Below are positions 1 to 8,661 of a stretch of DNA of 64,000 nucleotides, one piece after another (positions within the stretch are counted from its first letter, which is position 1; every line of letters begins with the position of its first letter). The notes under the pieces are model-generated. The model did no database searches, was not told where the DNA came from, and worked only from the letters and a program-made list of their open reading frames with translations. The translations under genes were made by a program, and so were the position numbers. Location: NCBI GenBank assembly GCA_014239555.1, contig JAAZYR010000010.1, positions 62,001-126,000 on the forward strand. The letters are read 5' to 3'. This DNA comes from Acidimicrobiales bacterium. GTDB taxonomy: Bacteria; Actinomycetota; Acidimicrobiia; Acidimicrobiales; Poriferisodalaceae.

Positions 1-308
1 GGCTCGCTGAACTCGGTGTCATTGAACGCGTGGGTCAAAGCCGCCACAAAAGCCGCCACGACCTCAGCGTCATCGCGAATTTCAATGGGTGCTTCTCTGG
101 CCACCCTTGCAGTTTGAGCGGCTGTTTGGGCCAAAGCGCCGCGGACGGCTGGGTCATCTGAGGGAGAAACATCAAAACTTAAACGGTCGATTTCTTTCAA
201 TTCGACAACGGCTTCGCAAAAATTCGCTGTTGGATCTGGGCTCTTCCCGCACCCAAGAAATAGCGCGGTTGTGAGTACCGCTAGAGCGCCGTAGATGGCT
301 GCTGTCAC
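1..308 (-). CDS. Putative lipoprotein, partial (C-terminus beyond window)
   Basis: An open frame runs from a GTG at 308 off the left edge (102 codons seen). The N-terminus begins MTAAIYGALAVLTTALFLGCGKS: a short hydrophobic segment followed by a lipobox (LFLGC), so it is probably an exported lipoprotein with Cys20 as the lipid anchor. The rest is acidic and alanine-rich with no motif I recognise. The GTG overlaps the TGA stop of the upstream rpe gene (GTGA arrangement), so the two are probably translationally coupled in one operon. Function unknown. Confidence 0.7.
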   Translation of the reverse strand, partial: MTAAIYGALAVLTTALFLGCGKSPDPTANFCEAVVELKEIDRLSFDVSPSDDPAVRGALAQTAAQTARVAREAPIEIRDDAEVVAAFVAALTHAFNDTEFSE

Positions 309-985
309 CCTGATTGAGCTTCGGTGGCTATGCGCCGAAGATCTCGCACACCGTGCTCTAGGCCTTCACTGTATTTATACAGTGCGCTCCCGGACACCAA
401 AACATTGGCACCCGCAGTGGCAGCACCCGAAATGGTTGAGGAAGAAATGCCACCATCGACTTCGATGTCTACGTCGTAACCGCCCTCAGATATGAGGCCT
501 TGGAGGGCCGACACTTTGGGTTCCATGCTCTGGATGTAGGCCTGGCCTCCGAACCCTGGGTTGACTGTCATGACGAGAACCATGTCCAGCATGTCAAGCA
601 CATGAGCAACTGAATCGAGGTGAGTGGACGGATTGAGTGCGGCTGCAGGGCTGCAACCGAGGTCCCGTATGCGGCCCAGAGTGCGGTGAAGATGTGGCGT
701 TGTTTCCACATGAACAATGACCATCTCACACCCTGCGTCGATGTAGGTGTGGAGAAGCTCATCAGGGTTAGCGACCATTAGATGGGCCTCAAACATTACG
801 TCCACGTGTTCTCGGCAAGACGCAATGACATCGGGTCCAAAGGTTAGGTTGGGTACAAAATTGCCATCCATCACGTCCCACTGAATGCGGTCTACGCCGG
901 CGGCTTCGAGAGCGACACATTCTTCCCCGAGTCGGGAAAAGTCCGCTGGGAGGACAGAGGGGACGATCTCGATAGGGCGATTCAT
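305..985 (-). CDS. rpe: Ribulose-phosphate 3-epimerase
   Basis: This cytoplasmic enzyme interconverts ribulose-5-phosphate and xylulose-5-phosphate in the pentose phosphate pathway. Its 226 aa is the usual family length. It shows the family signatures QWDVMDGNFVPNLTFGP (35-51), FEAHLMV (65-71), VNPGFGGQ (141-148, phosphate loop) and EVDGG (175-179). Of the canonical metal ligands, Asp37, His68 and Asp177 are present. Position 35, usually His, is Gln here; as I recall some bacterial members share this. The gene ends overlapping the lipoprotein start and lies 24 bp from the divergent rRNA/tRNA methyltransferase gene. Confidence 0.93.
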   Translation of the reverse strand: MNRPIEIVPSVLPADFSRLGEECVALEAAGVDRIQWDVMDGNFVPNLTFGPDVIASCREHVDVMFEAHLMVANPDELLHTYIDAGCEMVIVHVETTPHLHRTLGRIRDLGCSPAAALNPSTHLDSVAHVLDMLDMVLVMTVNPGFGGQAYIQSMEPKVSALQGLISEGGYDVDIEVDGGISSSTISGAATAGANVLVSGSALYKYSEGLEHGVRDLRRIATEAQSG

Positions 986-1009
986 GTAGGTGACCGTAGC
1001 CTGGGATCA

Positions 1010-2200
1010 ATGTCGAAACGGGTCAACATTCACGATCTTGCCGTCGGAGGAGACGGAGTAGGCCGATTAGAGGACGGCCGCGTCGTGTTTGTTGCAGGTG
1101 CCGCAGTAGATGATGAACTGCTTGTCGATATAACCGAAGAAAAGAGCCGTTACACCAGAGGCACGATCATTGAGATCCTTTCCGCCGGCGACGGGCGACG
1201 GAAACCGTTGTGCCATCACGTTCCGAGAGGTTGCGGAGGATGCGATTGGCAGCATTTAAGTGAAGAAGCCCAGATTGAGGGAAAAATCTCGCTCGTGGAA
1301 GATGCTCTGAGGAAGCTCGGAAACATTTCCTCTCCAGACGTTGGATATGTTGCTGGGCCGGAACCTTTGAGATATCGGACAAGCGTTCGAGTTGGCGTTG
1401 AAAATGGTCGTGGCGCGTACCGACGTGCTCACTCGCACGAATTGGTTCAAGTTGACGATTGCTTGATCGCTCATCCGCTCATCGACGAAATTTTGTTGGA
1501 GGGATTTTTTGCCGAGGCGTCTGAGGTGACGATAAAAGTCGGTGCTCGCACCGGTGACCAGTTGGTGATGGGGGAGCCAACGGCAGAGGGGTTTCGGGTT
1601 CCTGACCAGGTGTCAGTAATTGGCAGGAATCGGGCCCGCAAGGGCGACGAGGCCCACATCTTCGAAGAAGCCGCAGGGATGACATGGAGAATATCGGCAC
1701 GTTCATTTTTCCAAAGTTCTCCGGAAGGTGCTGAAATGTTGGTCGCGCTCGCCGCGGAGTGGCTAACCCTGCACGATGTCGGTGAACAGGTGTTGGTCGA
1801 TCTCTACGCTGGGGTGGGCTTGTTCTCTGGAACAGTCGGCGACTGGTTCGAGAAGGTCACGGCGATCGAATCTTCAGCTTCGGCGGTTGCAGACGCTACC
1901 TACAATCTTGATTCGCATGTCACTATCCACCGCACTTCTGTTGAGCAGTGGGTGCCCGAACTGGCGGATGTGGTGATTGCCGACCCGCCTCGTTCGGGGT
2001 TGCGTTCTAGCGGGGTGGAGGTCATCCGAAAGACGGAAGCCCCTCACGTGCTTTTGGTGTCTTGCGATGCTGGAGCGCTGGGTCGAGATGCGGCACTGAT
2101 GACCTCAGCTGGTTACGAACTGGATCGCGTCGACGTTCTCGACATGTTCCCCCAAACCAGTCATGTAGAGGTGGTTTCGGGATGGACTAAAAATATCTAG
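1010..2200 (+). CDS. TrmA/RumA-family RNA (uracil-5-)methyltransferase
   Basis: A SAM-dependent methyltransferase of 396 aa that probably makes 5-methyluridine in 23S rRNA or tRNA. It has an N-terminal TRAM-like region (about 1-55). A cysteine cluster follows (CHHVPRGCGGC, about 68-78) that would carry a 4Fe-4S cluster with a further Cys (DDCLIAH, about 150). The SAM-binding motif is VDLYAGVGLFSG. The C-terminal catalytic part has IADPPRSGL and the nucleophile motif LVSCDAGALGRD, then FPQTSHVEVV. Which uridine is modified cannot be told from sequence, so no symbol is given. It is followed directly by a strong hairpin terminator. Confidence 0.9.
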   Translation: MSKRVNIHDLAVGGDGVGRLEDGRVVFVAGAAVDDELLVDITEEKSRYTRGTIIEILSAGDGRRKPLCHHVPRGCGGCDWQHLSEEAQIEGKISLVEDALRKLGNISSPDVGYVAGPEPLRYRTSVRVGVENGRGAYRRAHSHELVQVDDCLIAHPLIDEILLEGFFAEASEVTIKVGARTGDQLVMGEPTAEGFRVPDQVSVIGRNRARKGDEAHIFEEAAGMTWRISARSFFQSSPEGAEMLVALAAEWLTLHDVGEQVLVDLYAGVGLFSGTVGDWFEKVTAIESSASAVADATYNLDSHVTIHRTSVEQWVPELADVVIADPPRSGLRSSGVEVIRKTEAPHVLLVSCDAGALGRDAALMTSAGYELDRVDVLDMFPQTSHVEVVSGWTKNI

Positions 2201-2209
2201 TTGGAACGC

Positions 2210-2240
2210 GAAGTGGCGCCCGCTACACGGGCGCCACTTC
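2210..2240. terminator. Bidirectional hairpin terminator
   Basis: A perfect 13-bp inverted repeat (2210-2222 with 2228-2240; arm GAAGTGGCGCCCG) has a 5-nt loop. It lies between the convergent methyltransferase (stop 2200) and thiolase (stop 2268). No run of T follows on either strand, so termination may be less efficient than at a canonical site or may use Rho. Confidence 0.75.
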
Positions 2241-2267
2241 AACTGCAAAACTCAAACTGAACTGATG

Positions 2268-3497
2268 TCAGCTGAGACGTTCGATGACCATCGCCATTCC
2301 TTGGCCGCCGCCGACACACATGGATTCCAAACCGAATGTTTTGTCGGAATCTTGAAGTCCGTTGATTAGCGTCGTCATGATGCGTGCACCAGTCTGACCG
2401 AACGGGTGACCAAGTGCGATTGCGCCGCCGTTGATGTTGAGCTGGCTCACCATGTCAATGCCAAGCTCGTCAGCGGAGGGAATTACCTGAGCAGCGAACG
2501 CTTCGTTGATCTCGACCAGATCGATGTCGCTCATCGTCATGTTCGCTCTAGCCATCACACGTTTGATCGCTTCAATAGGTCCAAGCCCCATGATTTCGGG
2601 GTTGAGTGCGGATACCGAGCTAGCGATAACCCGAGCAAGAGGTGTGATCCCTAACTCTTCGGCTCGCTTTCGACTCATAACTACAACCGCGGCCGCTCCA
2701 TCATTCAGAGGGCATGCATTGGCTGCTGTTACCCGTCCATCAGGGCGAAATACTGGTTTCAACTGAGAAACGGCTTCCAATGTCACGCCAGCGCGGGGGC
2801 CGTCGTCGGTGGAAACCACAGTGCCGTCGGGCATGACTACGGGGGTGATGTCCATTTCGAAAAAGCCGCGCTCAATCGCTGCTTCTGCCTTGTTTTGGCT
2901 CATGACGCCGTACTCGTCCATAGCGTCGCGACTTACGCCCTTCAACTCAGCGACGTTCTCGGCTGTTTGTCCCATTGCTATATAAAGGTCAGGCAGTCCG
3001 TCGGCTGGGGTCCAGTCACCGTGACCACCCTCAGCGCGCACTTTTGATCGTGCACCCGGCGCCTTAAAGGTGGGATTTGCGGTATCAGGCAAGCTGTCTG
3101 CATTCCCTTTTCCGTAGCGTGAGACGCATTCGACGCCAGCAGCGATGAAAGCGTCGCCTTCACCGGCTTTGATTGCGTGGGCTGCCATACGGATCGTCTG
3201 AAGCGACGACGAGCAGTATCGATTGACGGTGGTTCCCGCAACATCTCCCAGGCCAGCAAGTATCGCTGTCGCACGACCGATGTTGAATCCCTGTTCGCCA
3301 CCTGGGGAGCCAGTACCCATGATGAGGTCTTCTATTTCTTCTGGTGGAAGTTCAGGAACCTTCTCCAAGACCTTAGTAACGATCTGGGCGCTCAGATCAT
3401 CAGGGCGAATTTCGGTCATCGAGCCTTTAAAGGCTCTACCGATTGGGCTGCGGGCAGTTGCAACGATGACCGGGTCGGTCGATGCGTCGGTGCTCAT
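2268..3497 (-). CDS. Acetyl-CoA C-acyltransferase (thiolase)
   Basis: A biosynthetic/degradative thiolase of 409 aa that condenses or cleaves acyl-CoA, typically in the last step of beta-oxidation. It starts VIVATARSPIG. The nucleophile motif is NRYCSSSLQTI (acyl-binding Cys), with NEAFAAQ and GGAIALGHPFGQTG (His) further on and SMCVGGGQGMA (second catalytic Cys) near the C-terminus. I chose the ATG at 3497, which has GAAGGGA just upstream. An upstream start at 3545 would add 16 residues not typical of the family. Acyl-CoA specificity is unknown. Confidence 0.92.
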   Translation of the reverse strand: MSTDASTDPVIVATARSPIGRAFKGSMTEIRPDDLSAQIVTKVLEKVPELPPEEIEDLIMGTGSPGGEQGFNIGRATAILAGLGDVAGTTVNRYCSSSLQTIRMAAHAIKAGEGDAFIAAGVECVSRYGKGNADSLPDTANPTFKAPGARSKVRAEGGHGDWTPADGLPDLYIAMGQTAENVAELKGVSRDAMDEYGVMSQNKAEAAIERGFFEMDITPVVMPDGTVVSTDDGPRAGVTLEAVSQLKPVFRPDGRVTAANACPLNDGAAAVVVMSRKRAEELGITPLARVIASSVSALNPEIMGLGPIEAIKRVMARANMTMSDIDLVEINEAFAAQVIPSADELGIDMVSQLNINGGAIALGHPFGQTGARIMTTLINGLQDSDKTFGLESMCVGGGQGMAMVIERLS

Positions 3498-3593
3498 ATG
3501 AGTCCCTTCATGAAGGATTAGCGACGTCGGAAACACTACCTTCACTTGGTGGGGTAGTGCCCATTCGTGTTCGCTCCTCTACCCTCCACAAGA

Positions 3594-4892
3594 ATGGTTG
3601 TTTCGCTGTATGGGCATGGCGTGGGTCCCCCTGGGGAGTTACCGATGTCGTTAAATACCTTGGGTTTGGTAGCGGCGGCAGCCCTACTTATTTCCTTTGC
3701 GGCTCTGGTATCTGGTTGGCGTGAGTCACGTTTCCCCGGTGCCGCGGCGGGACGCGTCGTGCTCGACTTGGGTTCGGTGATTGGCCGAGGAAGTCTCATC
3801 CTTGGGCGAATCTTTGGGACCGTGCTTGTAGCGCTAGCAGTCGTGTCTTGCTTCGTTGTGGCGGACGACACTGTGGTAAATGTCGCGCCCCGCATCGTTT
3901 TTGTGGTGCTCTGGATTTTTATTCCCGTGGGATCAGCATTCCTGGGTGATCTATGGCGATGGATGAGTCCGTTCGAGGCTCTTGCCCATGTGCGAGGCCC
4001 GCGACTCAGCGAAGACTCAGACAACGATTGGTCCTTGTATCCGGCAGCAGCGTTGCTGTGTGGATTTCTCTGGTTGGAGTTGGCCTATCACCGTCCCGCT
4101 GGCCGCACGCCGTTAGCAGTAATGCTCATAATTTGGGTGGCATGGAGTGGTATCGGGGCCTTGGTGAAAGGTCCCGGGTGGCTGCGCTCACACGACCCGC
4201 TAGCGGTGTTTTGCCGACTAGTTGCTGCGATCTCACCAACTCATGTTCAAGACGGACATCTTTACGTTCGTCGCCCATTGGTGGGTCTAGGGAAAGTTCA
4301 CCCTCAGGAGGGTTTATCGGCTGTTGTGCTGGTGGTGCTTGGCGGCACTTCTTTCGATGGTCTGTCCAGAACGGGTTGGTGGGAAGACATCGTCAGCACC
4401 CGTCATGGTTGGAATGCCACCGCGTTTAACACGATGGGCTTACTCTTTTCGATGGCGCTGATTACAGCATTGTTTTTGGGTTGCGTGAGGTGGATGCAAC
4501 GCAAAGATGGCAACGAGGACGCTGATTTTGAAGATGGGTTTGCCTTGTCGCTCGTTCCGGTTGCTGTCGGATATGCCATCGCTCATTACATAGGTATGGG
4601 CGTGTTCGAAGGTCAGCAGTTGCTAATTCAAATCAGCGACCCCTTCGATCAAGGGTGGAACCTGTTTGGCACCGCCGATGAATATGTCAATTACCGGCTC
4701 GTCGGCCCGACCGTGATAGCGGTAGTTCAAGCGTTAGGCATTGTCGGAGGCCATGTCGCTGGAGTGATGGTCGGTCATGATCGAGCGCTCGCGACACTAC
4801 GCCGAAAAGAGGACCTCAGCGGCCAGGTGCCCCTTGTGTTGCTTCTCGCGTCGCTCACAGCGATAGCCCTGATACTGCTCGTCGAAGCATGA
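3594..4892 (+). CDS. Polytopic membrane protein, function unknown
   Basis: A protein of about 432 aa with roughly 10-11 hydrophobic segments spread along its length, so it is an integral membrane protein. Near the N-terminus is an HGVGPPGELP motif before the first helix; a central stretch reads GGTSFDGLSRTGWW. From memory this pattern (HGxGxxxDLP, SFDGxSRT) occurs in actinobacterial proteins sometimes labelled fenitrothion hydrolase, a label with little functional support. GTG at 3567 is an alternative start; I prefer ATG 3594, which keeps the HG motif. It is a single gene transcribed away from the thiolase. Confidence 0.75.
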   Translation: MVVSLYGHGVGPPGELPMSLNTLGLVAAAALLISFAALVSGWRESRFPGAAAGRVVLDLGSVIGRGSLILGRIFGTVLVALAVVSCFVVADDTVVNVAPRIVFVVLWIFIPVGSAFLGDLWRWMSPFEALAHVRGPRLSEDSDNDWSLYPAAALLCGFLWLELAYHRPAGRTPLAVMLIIWVAWSGIGALVKGPGWLRSHDPLAVFCRLVAAISPTHVQDGHLYVRRPLVGLGKVHPQEGLSAVVLVVLGGTSFDGLSRTGWWEDIVSTRHGWNATAFNTMGLLFSMALITALFLGCVRWMQRKDGNEDADFEDGFALSLVPVAVGYAIAHYIGMGVFEGQQLLIQISDPFDQGWNLFGTADEYVNYRLVGPTVIAVVQALGIVGGHVAGVMVGHDRALATLRRKEDLSGQVPLVLLLASLTAIALILLVEA

Positions 4893-4960
4893 ATTGCCGC
4901 AGAGTGACGTAACGACGCTGCACCGCGTCTATCGAAACCTTTTGTTATTGGTGAGAGGGT

Positions 4961-7231
4961 CTAAACGCTTTGAAGCGCGTTCCACACCGTTTGTGGGCTG
5001 CAAGGCATATCGACGTGTTCAATTCCCAAATGAACGAGAGCGTCACACACGGCGTTGTGGACCGCTGGTGTCGAACCGATAGTGCCCGACTCTCCTATTC
5101 CTTTTGCACCCAGTGGGTTGCGTGGGCTAGCGGTCTCAGTATTAGACACCTCGAAGCTAGGCAATTCAGCGGCCGACGGCATCAAGTAATCCATAAGGCT
5201 TGCTGTTACGGGGTTCGCATCCTCGTCGTAACGCATGTGCTCCCACAGCGCTTGACCAATGCCTTGGGCGATTCCTCCGTGCTGCTGGCCGTTGACCAGC
5301 ATGGGGTTGAGGATCGTTCCGCAGTCGTCCACGGCGATGTGGCGGATCAAGTCAACGCGACCAGTTTCACGGTCAATTTCGACGACCGCTACATGTGAAC
5401 CGAAGGGATACGTGGCATCGCTGCCGTCAAAGTCAAGTTCGTGAGCCAGGCCACCTTCGACCTTTTGTTCTTCAGCAGCTGCAGCGAGCTCGGTCCAACT
5501 CACAGACTTGGCCGGTACTCCCGCCACCTGGAGGGCGCCCTCGCCGACCACGATGTCGTCAACGCTTGCTTCTAAGAGATTCGCCGCGAGCTGTTTACCC
5601 TTGTCGAGAACAACTTGTGATGCCTCATAGACGGCGGAACCCGCAGTTTGAAGAGATCGAGAACCCAGAGTTCCAGCGCCTCGAGCCACTTTCTCGGTGT
5701 CGGCGTCAACATGGTGTACCTGATCCATTGAAATGCCGAGAATGTCGTTAACGATCATGGAAAAAGCGGTGTCGTGTCCCTGACCATGCGAGCTCGTACC
5801 GACTTTGATCGTCGCTGAACCGTCATCGTTGATCTCGCAACTTCCATATTCGACGTGCAGGCCAATAGGTGCAGTCACCTCGACATATGACGAAACACCG
5901 ATCCCGAGAAGAATTTGATCGTCTGCTTCGCGCCGTCGGGCTTGTTCTGCTCGCAAGTCTGCGTATCCAGAAGCTTCCAGCACGGCGTCGAGTGCGCGTT
6001 CATACTCCCCGGAGTCGTAGTTGGAACCAACCAGTGTGGTGAGCGGAAATGCATCCGGCTGTATGTAGTTCTTCCTCCGCAGTTCCGCCGGATCCATGCC
6101 TATTGAGTGAGCTGCTTTATCAAGAATTCGTTCAACCATTTGGGTCGCTTCGGGTCGCCCGGCTCCACGATATGCGCCGATGAAGGTCGTGTTAGTAACA
6201 ACCGATTGGGCAAAAAAGTCAATTGCTGGAATGTCGTAGACCGCTTGACTTAGCTGCATGGTCAGCATCGGAAGAATGGCCCCAATAGCGGGATAAGCGC
6301 CTGCGTCTGCAACGACTCGAGCGCGCAGACCGACAATTGACCCGTCGTTGTTTACGCCTAAGTCTGCGTTCATCACCATGGCGCGACCTTGAGCCATTGC
6401 AACCATGTTCTCGCCGCGTTGTTCTGTCCACCGGACAGGTCTCGCTAATTCTTGTGCCACTCTCCCGCAAAGCACATACTCGATATACAGCCCGGCTTTC
6501 GGCCCGAAACCGCCACCCACCCAAGGGGCTATTACACGAAGATTTTCTGGCTCAAATCCGAGGTTTGGGGCAAGGCCATCGCGCAGTCCGTGGGCTGTCT
6601 GGGTTGAGGCATAGAACGTCATTGAGTCGCCCTCAGGTATAGCGACGCAACCGTTGGGTTCCATCGGAACTCCAGCTAGGCGTTGAGTAACGATGCGTTC
6701 GCTAACAACGACATCTGCTCCTTCAGTGACATCGGGTCCGTCATACTCGTTCCCGATGGCAAAACAGACGTTGCTTTCGGCGCCTTCCCACAACACGTCA
6801 GCCCCGTCAGCGAGCGCAACCTCGATGTCGGCGTTAGCTGGAAGAGGGTCATAATCAACGATTACGAGTTCGGCCGCGTCGACCGCCTGAGAGTGTGTTT
6901 CAGCTACGACCGCGGCGACGATGTCGCCGACGAAACGTACTCGCCCGACTGCAAGAGGTGGACGGTTCATGGATGGATCCATGAATTCAGACTGATTCAC
7001 CGCCTCGAATTCGAGGTTGCTGGAGGTGTAGACAGCTACAACACCTGGCATTGCCTCAGCTTCGCTGATATCAACATCTAGGAGTGAAGCGTGGGCCATG
7101 GTTGAACGGACAAACACGATCTGAGCCGTATCAATTTCGAGATCATCGACGTAGTCGTTGGAGCCGGTTAAGAGACCGGGATCTTCTTTCCTCAATACTG
7201 CATTGCCTAGGATTGAACCCTGTGACGCCAT
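4961..7231 (-). CDS. Form-II CoxL-like molybdenum hydroxylase large subunit
   Basis: A 756-aa molybdopterin-binding subunit of the xanthine dehydrogenase/aerobic CO dehydrogenase family. Motifs are VPMEPNGC (about 188), WVGGGFGPKAG (about 237), AYRGAGR (353-359), SSHGQGHDT and, near the C-terminus, GIGESGTIGS with the catalytic Glu. AYRGAGR marks the form-II (BMS) type rather than true CO dehydrogenase (AYRCSFR), so the substrate is probably an aldehyde, heterocycle or other small organic. An AGGGGA ribosome site precedes ATG 7231. Unusually, no FAD (CoxM) or 2Fe-2S (CoxS) subunit gene lies next to it. Confidence 0.9.
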   Translation of the reverse strand: MASQGSILGNAVLRKEDPGLLTGSNDYVDDLEIDTAQIVFVRSTMAHASLLDVDISEAEAMPGVVAVYTSSNLEFEAVNQSEFMDPSMNRPPLAVGRVRFVGDIVAAVVAETHSQAVDAAELVIVDYDPLPANADIEVALADGADVLWEGAESNVCFAIGNEYDGPDVTEGADVVVSERIVTQRLAGVPMEPNGCVAIPEGDSMTFYASTQTAHGLRDGLAPNLGFEPENLRVIAPWVGGGFGPKAGLYIEYVLCGRVAQELARPVRWTEQRGENMVAMAQGRAMVMNADLGVNNDGSIVGLRARVVADAGAYPAIGAILPMLTMQLSQAVYDIPAIDFFAQSVVTNTTFIGAYRGAGRPEATQMVERILDKAAHSIGMDPAELRRKNYIQPDAFPLTTLVGSNYDSGEYERALDAVLEASGYADLRAEQARRREADDQILLGIGVSSYVEVTAPIGLHVEYGSCEINDDGSATIKVGTSSHGQGHDTAFSMIVNDILGISMDQVHHVDADTEKVARGAGTLGSRSLQTAGSAVYEASQVVLDKGKQLAANLLEASVDDIVVGEGALQVAGVPAKSVSWTELAAAAEEQKVEGGLAHELDFDGSDATYPFGSHVAVVEIDRETGRVDLIRHIAVDDCGTILNPMLVNGQQHGGIAQGIGQALWEHMRYDEDANPVTASLMDYLMPSAAELPSFEVSNTETASPRNPLGAKGIGESGTIGSTPAVHNAVCDALVHLGIEHVDMPCSPQTVWNALQSV

Positions 7232-7369
7232 GAATGTCCCCTGGTTTGTCGTGCTTGCTTGAGAGCAGGAACGAGACTACACCTCGCCGCAACCTCAGAT
7301 ACCAAGGTTGGTTGTTTGTTCCCTACTTGATGTCGCGAAAATCTCCGAATTGTTTGTGGCTGCCCGGGT

Positions 7370-8113
7370 CTAGTCGTGCTTGTCGAACCAGAGATTCAAC
7401 TGTTCTGCAGTCCGAGTTGGATCTTCACACATCCACCAGTGCCCCAAACCTTCGAGGACTGCGACTTCTGCCCCTGATCTTTTCGCTGCCTGCCGATGCA
7501 GTATTTCTCCGCCCGTGTATGTGTCTTCTGACGCAATGATGCACAGGCCGGGACGTGTGGCGGCGTTGTGTAACGCTTCACCGAGGTTTCCAACCACCGG
7601 TTGGGAGATACTGCGATACACGCCAAGAATGGCTTGCCCCATGTCGTCATTTATCCAAGGCGCAACTTTGCGAGCTATTGAGTCGCCCATACCTAATTGG
7701 GCAAGGAGTGCGCTTCGGTCCGACTCGGATACGTCAAGCATGGCGCTAACTGCTGCCTCTCCGTCTGGTCCCTGCCAGCGTTGAGCAGCTTCGTGCCAGA
7801 CGTATTCGTGGTTAAAGATCCCGATGATGTCGGTGCACCACGAACGAATCAGGTCGGGTCGGGTCATGGCGAGGCGAACGACGAGGACGCCGCCCCAATC
7901 GTGACCAACTAAATCGATTGGTCCGTCGAGTTTTTGGAGTTCCTGTGCAAGCCAATGCAAATATCCGTCACTAGTGACATCGAAGTTCTCGGCGAGAGGT
8001 GCACCAAATCCGGGAGGGGACAAAGCGATGACGTCATCTCGTGCCAGTTCGACGCGCAACGGGTCCCAGATCGCGTCGGTCTCGGGGTTGCCGTGGATAA
8101 GAACGACTGTCAT
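7370..8113 (-). CDS. Alpha/beta hydrolase (epoxide hydrolase/dehalogenase-like)
   Basis: A 247-aa alpha/beta-hydrolase with the oxyanion motif HGNPET near the N-terminus and the nucleophile elbow GHDWGG, in which Asp rather than Ser is the nucleophile. That is the pattern of epoxide hydrolases and haloalkane dehalogenases. The likely catalytic His is in GLGHWWMCEDP near the C-terminus. ATG 8113 is chosen because AAGGAGT lies 5 nt upstream; a longer frame from 8149 has no such site. It lies 38 bp after the YbaK-type gene on the same strand. Substrate unknown. Confidence 0.85.
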   Translation of the reverse strand: MTVVLIHGNPETDAIWDPLRVELARDDVIALSPPGFGAPLAENFDVTSDGYLHWLAQELQKLDGPIDLVGHDWGGVLVVRLAMTRPDLIRSWCTDIIGIFNHEYVWHEAAQRWQGPDGEAAVSAMLDVSESDRSALLAQLGMGDSIARKVAPWINDDMGQAILGVYRSISQPVVGNLGEALHNAATRPGLCIIASEDTYTGGEILHRQAAKRSGAEVAVLEGLGHWWMCEDPTRTAEQLNLWFDKHD

Positions 8114-8151
8114 ACGCACTCCTTGAGACTTGTACCGACCGTAGAGCAAAG

Positions 8152-8643
8152 TTACGTGCCTGCAGAGCGTTCCTTCGCCAGGTTTTCGACGACATGTGCC
8201 GAGGGCAGTGTTTCCAAACTATGGGGGGTGACGTAAATTTTTCGATCTCGTGATCCTCCGCCGACGATGACACGCGGGCACTTCATTACTCTGCTGTCGA
8301 TCCATAATGGAAGCGTTTCTGGCAAACCAAATGGAGTGACTCCGCCCAACAACATCCCGGTTATCTGAGTTGTTTCCTCCGGCGAAGCGAACGATGCCTT
8401 CTTCACTCCAAGTCTCTTGCGCACCACCTTGTTCACATCGATTTGGGTGGTGGCAAGCACCACACACATTGCATAGACACGCGGATCTGCCTTGCCGACC
8501 ACCAAGATTGCGTTAGCGCTTTCGTCAAGCCGGTAACCGTAGCGATCGCAAAATTGAGCGGTATCTGCTAACTCTGGGTCACAGCGAACGATTTCGTAGT
8601 CCGCGTGGAGTCGGTCAAGCGCGTGGAGGACGGAATCAGTCAT
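8152..8643 (-). CDS. YbaK/EbsC-type aminoacyl-tRNA deacylase
   Basis: A single-domain 163-aa YbaK-like protein. The family hydrolyses misacylated tRNAs (for example Cys-tRNAPro) in the cytoplasm. Seen are the early LHADYEIVRCDPELADTAQ stretch, the central conserved Lys region (VNKVVRKRLG, KKASFASPEE), GMLLGGVTPFG and the C-terminal VGGGSRDRKI. The upstream gene on this strand is the hydantoinase fusion (stop 8662), 18 bp away, so it may be in the same transcript. The tRNA substrate cannot be assigned. Confidence 0.85.
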   Translation of the reverse strand: MTDSVLHALDRLHADYEIVRCDPELADTAQFCDRYGYRLDESANAILVVGKADPRVYAMCVVLATTQIDVNKVVRKRLGVKKASFASPEETTQITGMLLGGVTPFGLPETLPLWIDSRVMKCPRVIVGGGSRDRKIYVTPHSLETLPSAHVVENLAKERSAGT

Positions 8644-8661
8644 TGGCTACTGATCGCGAAA

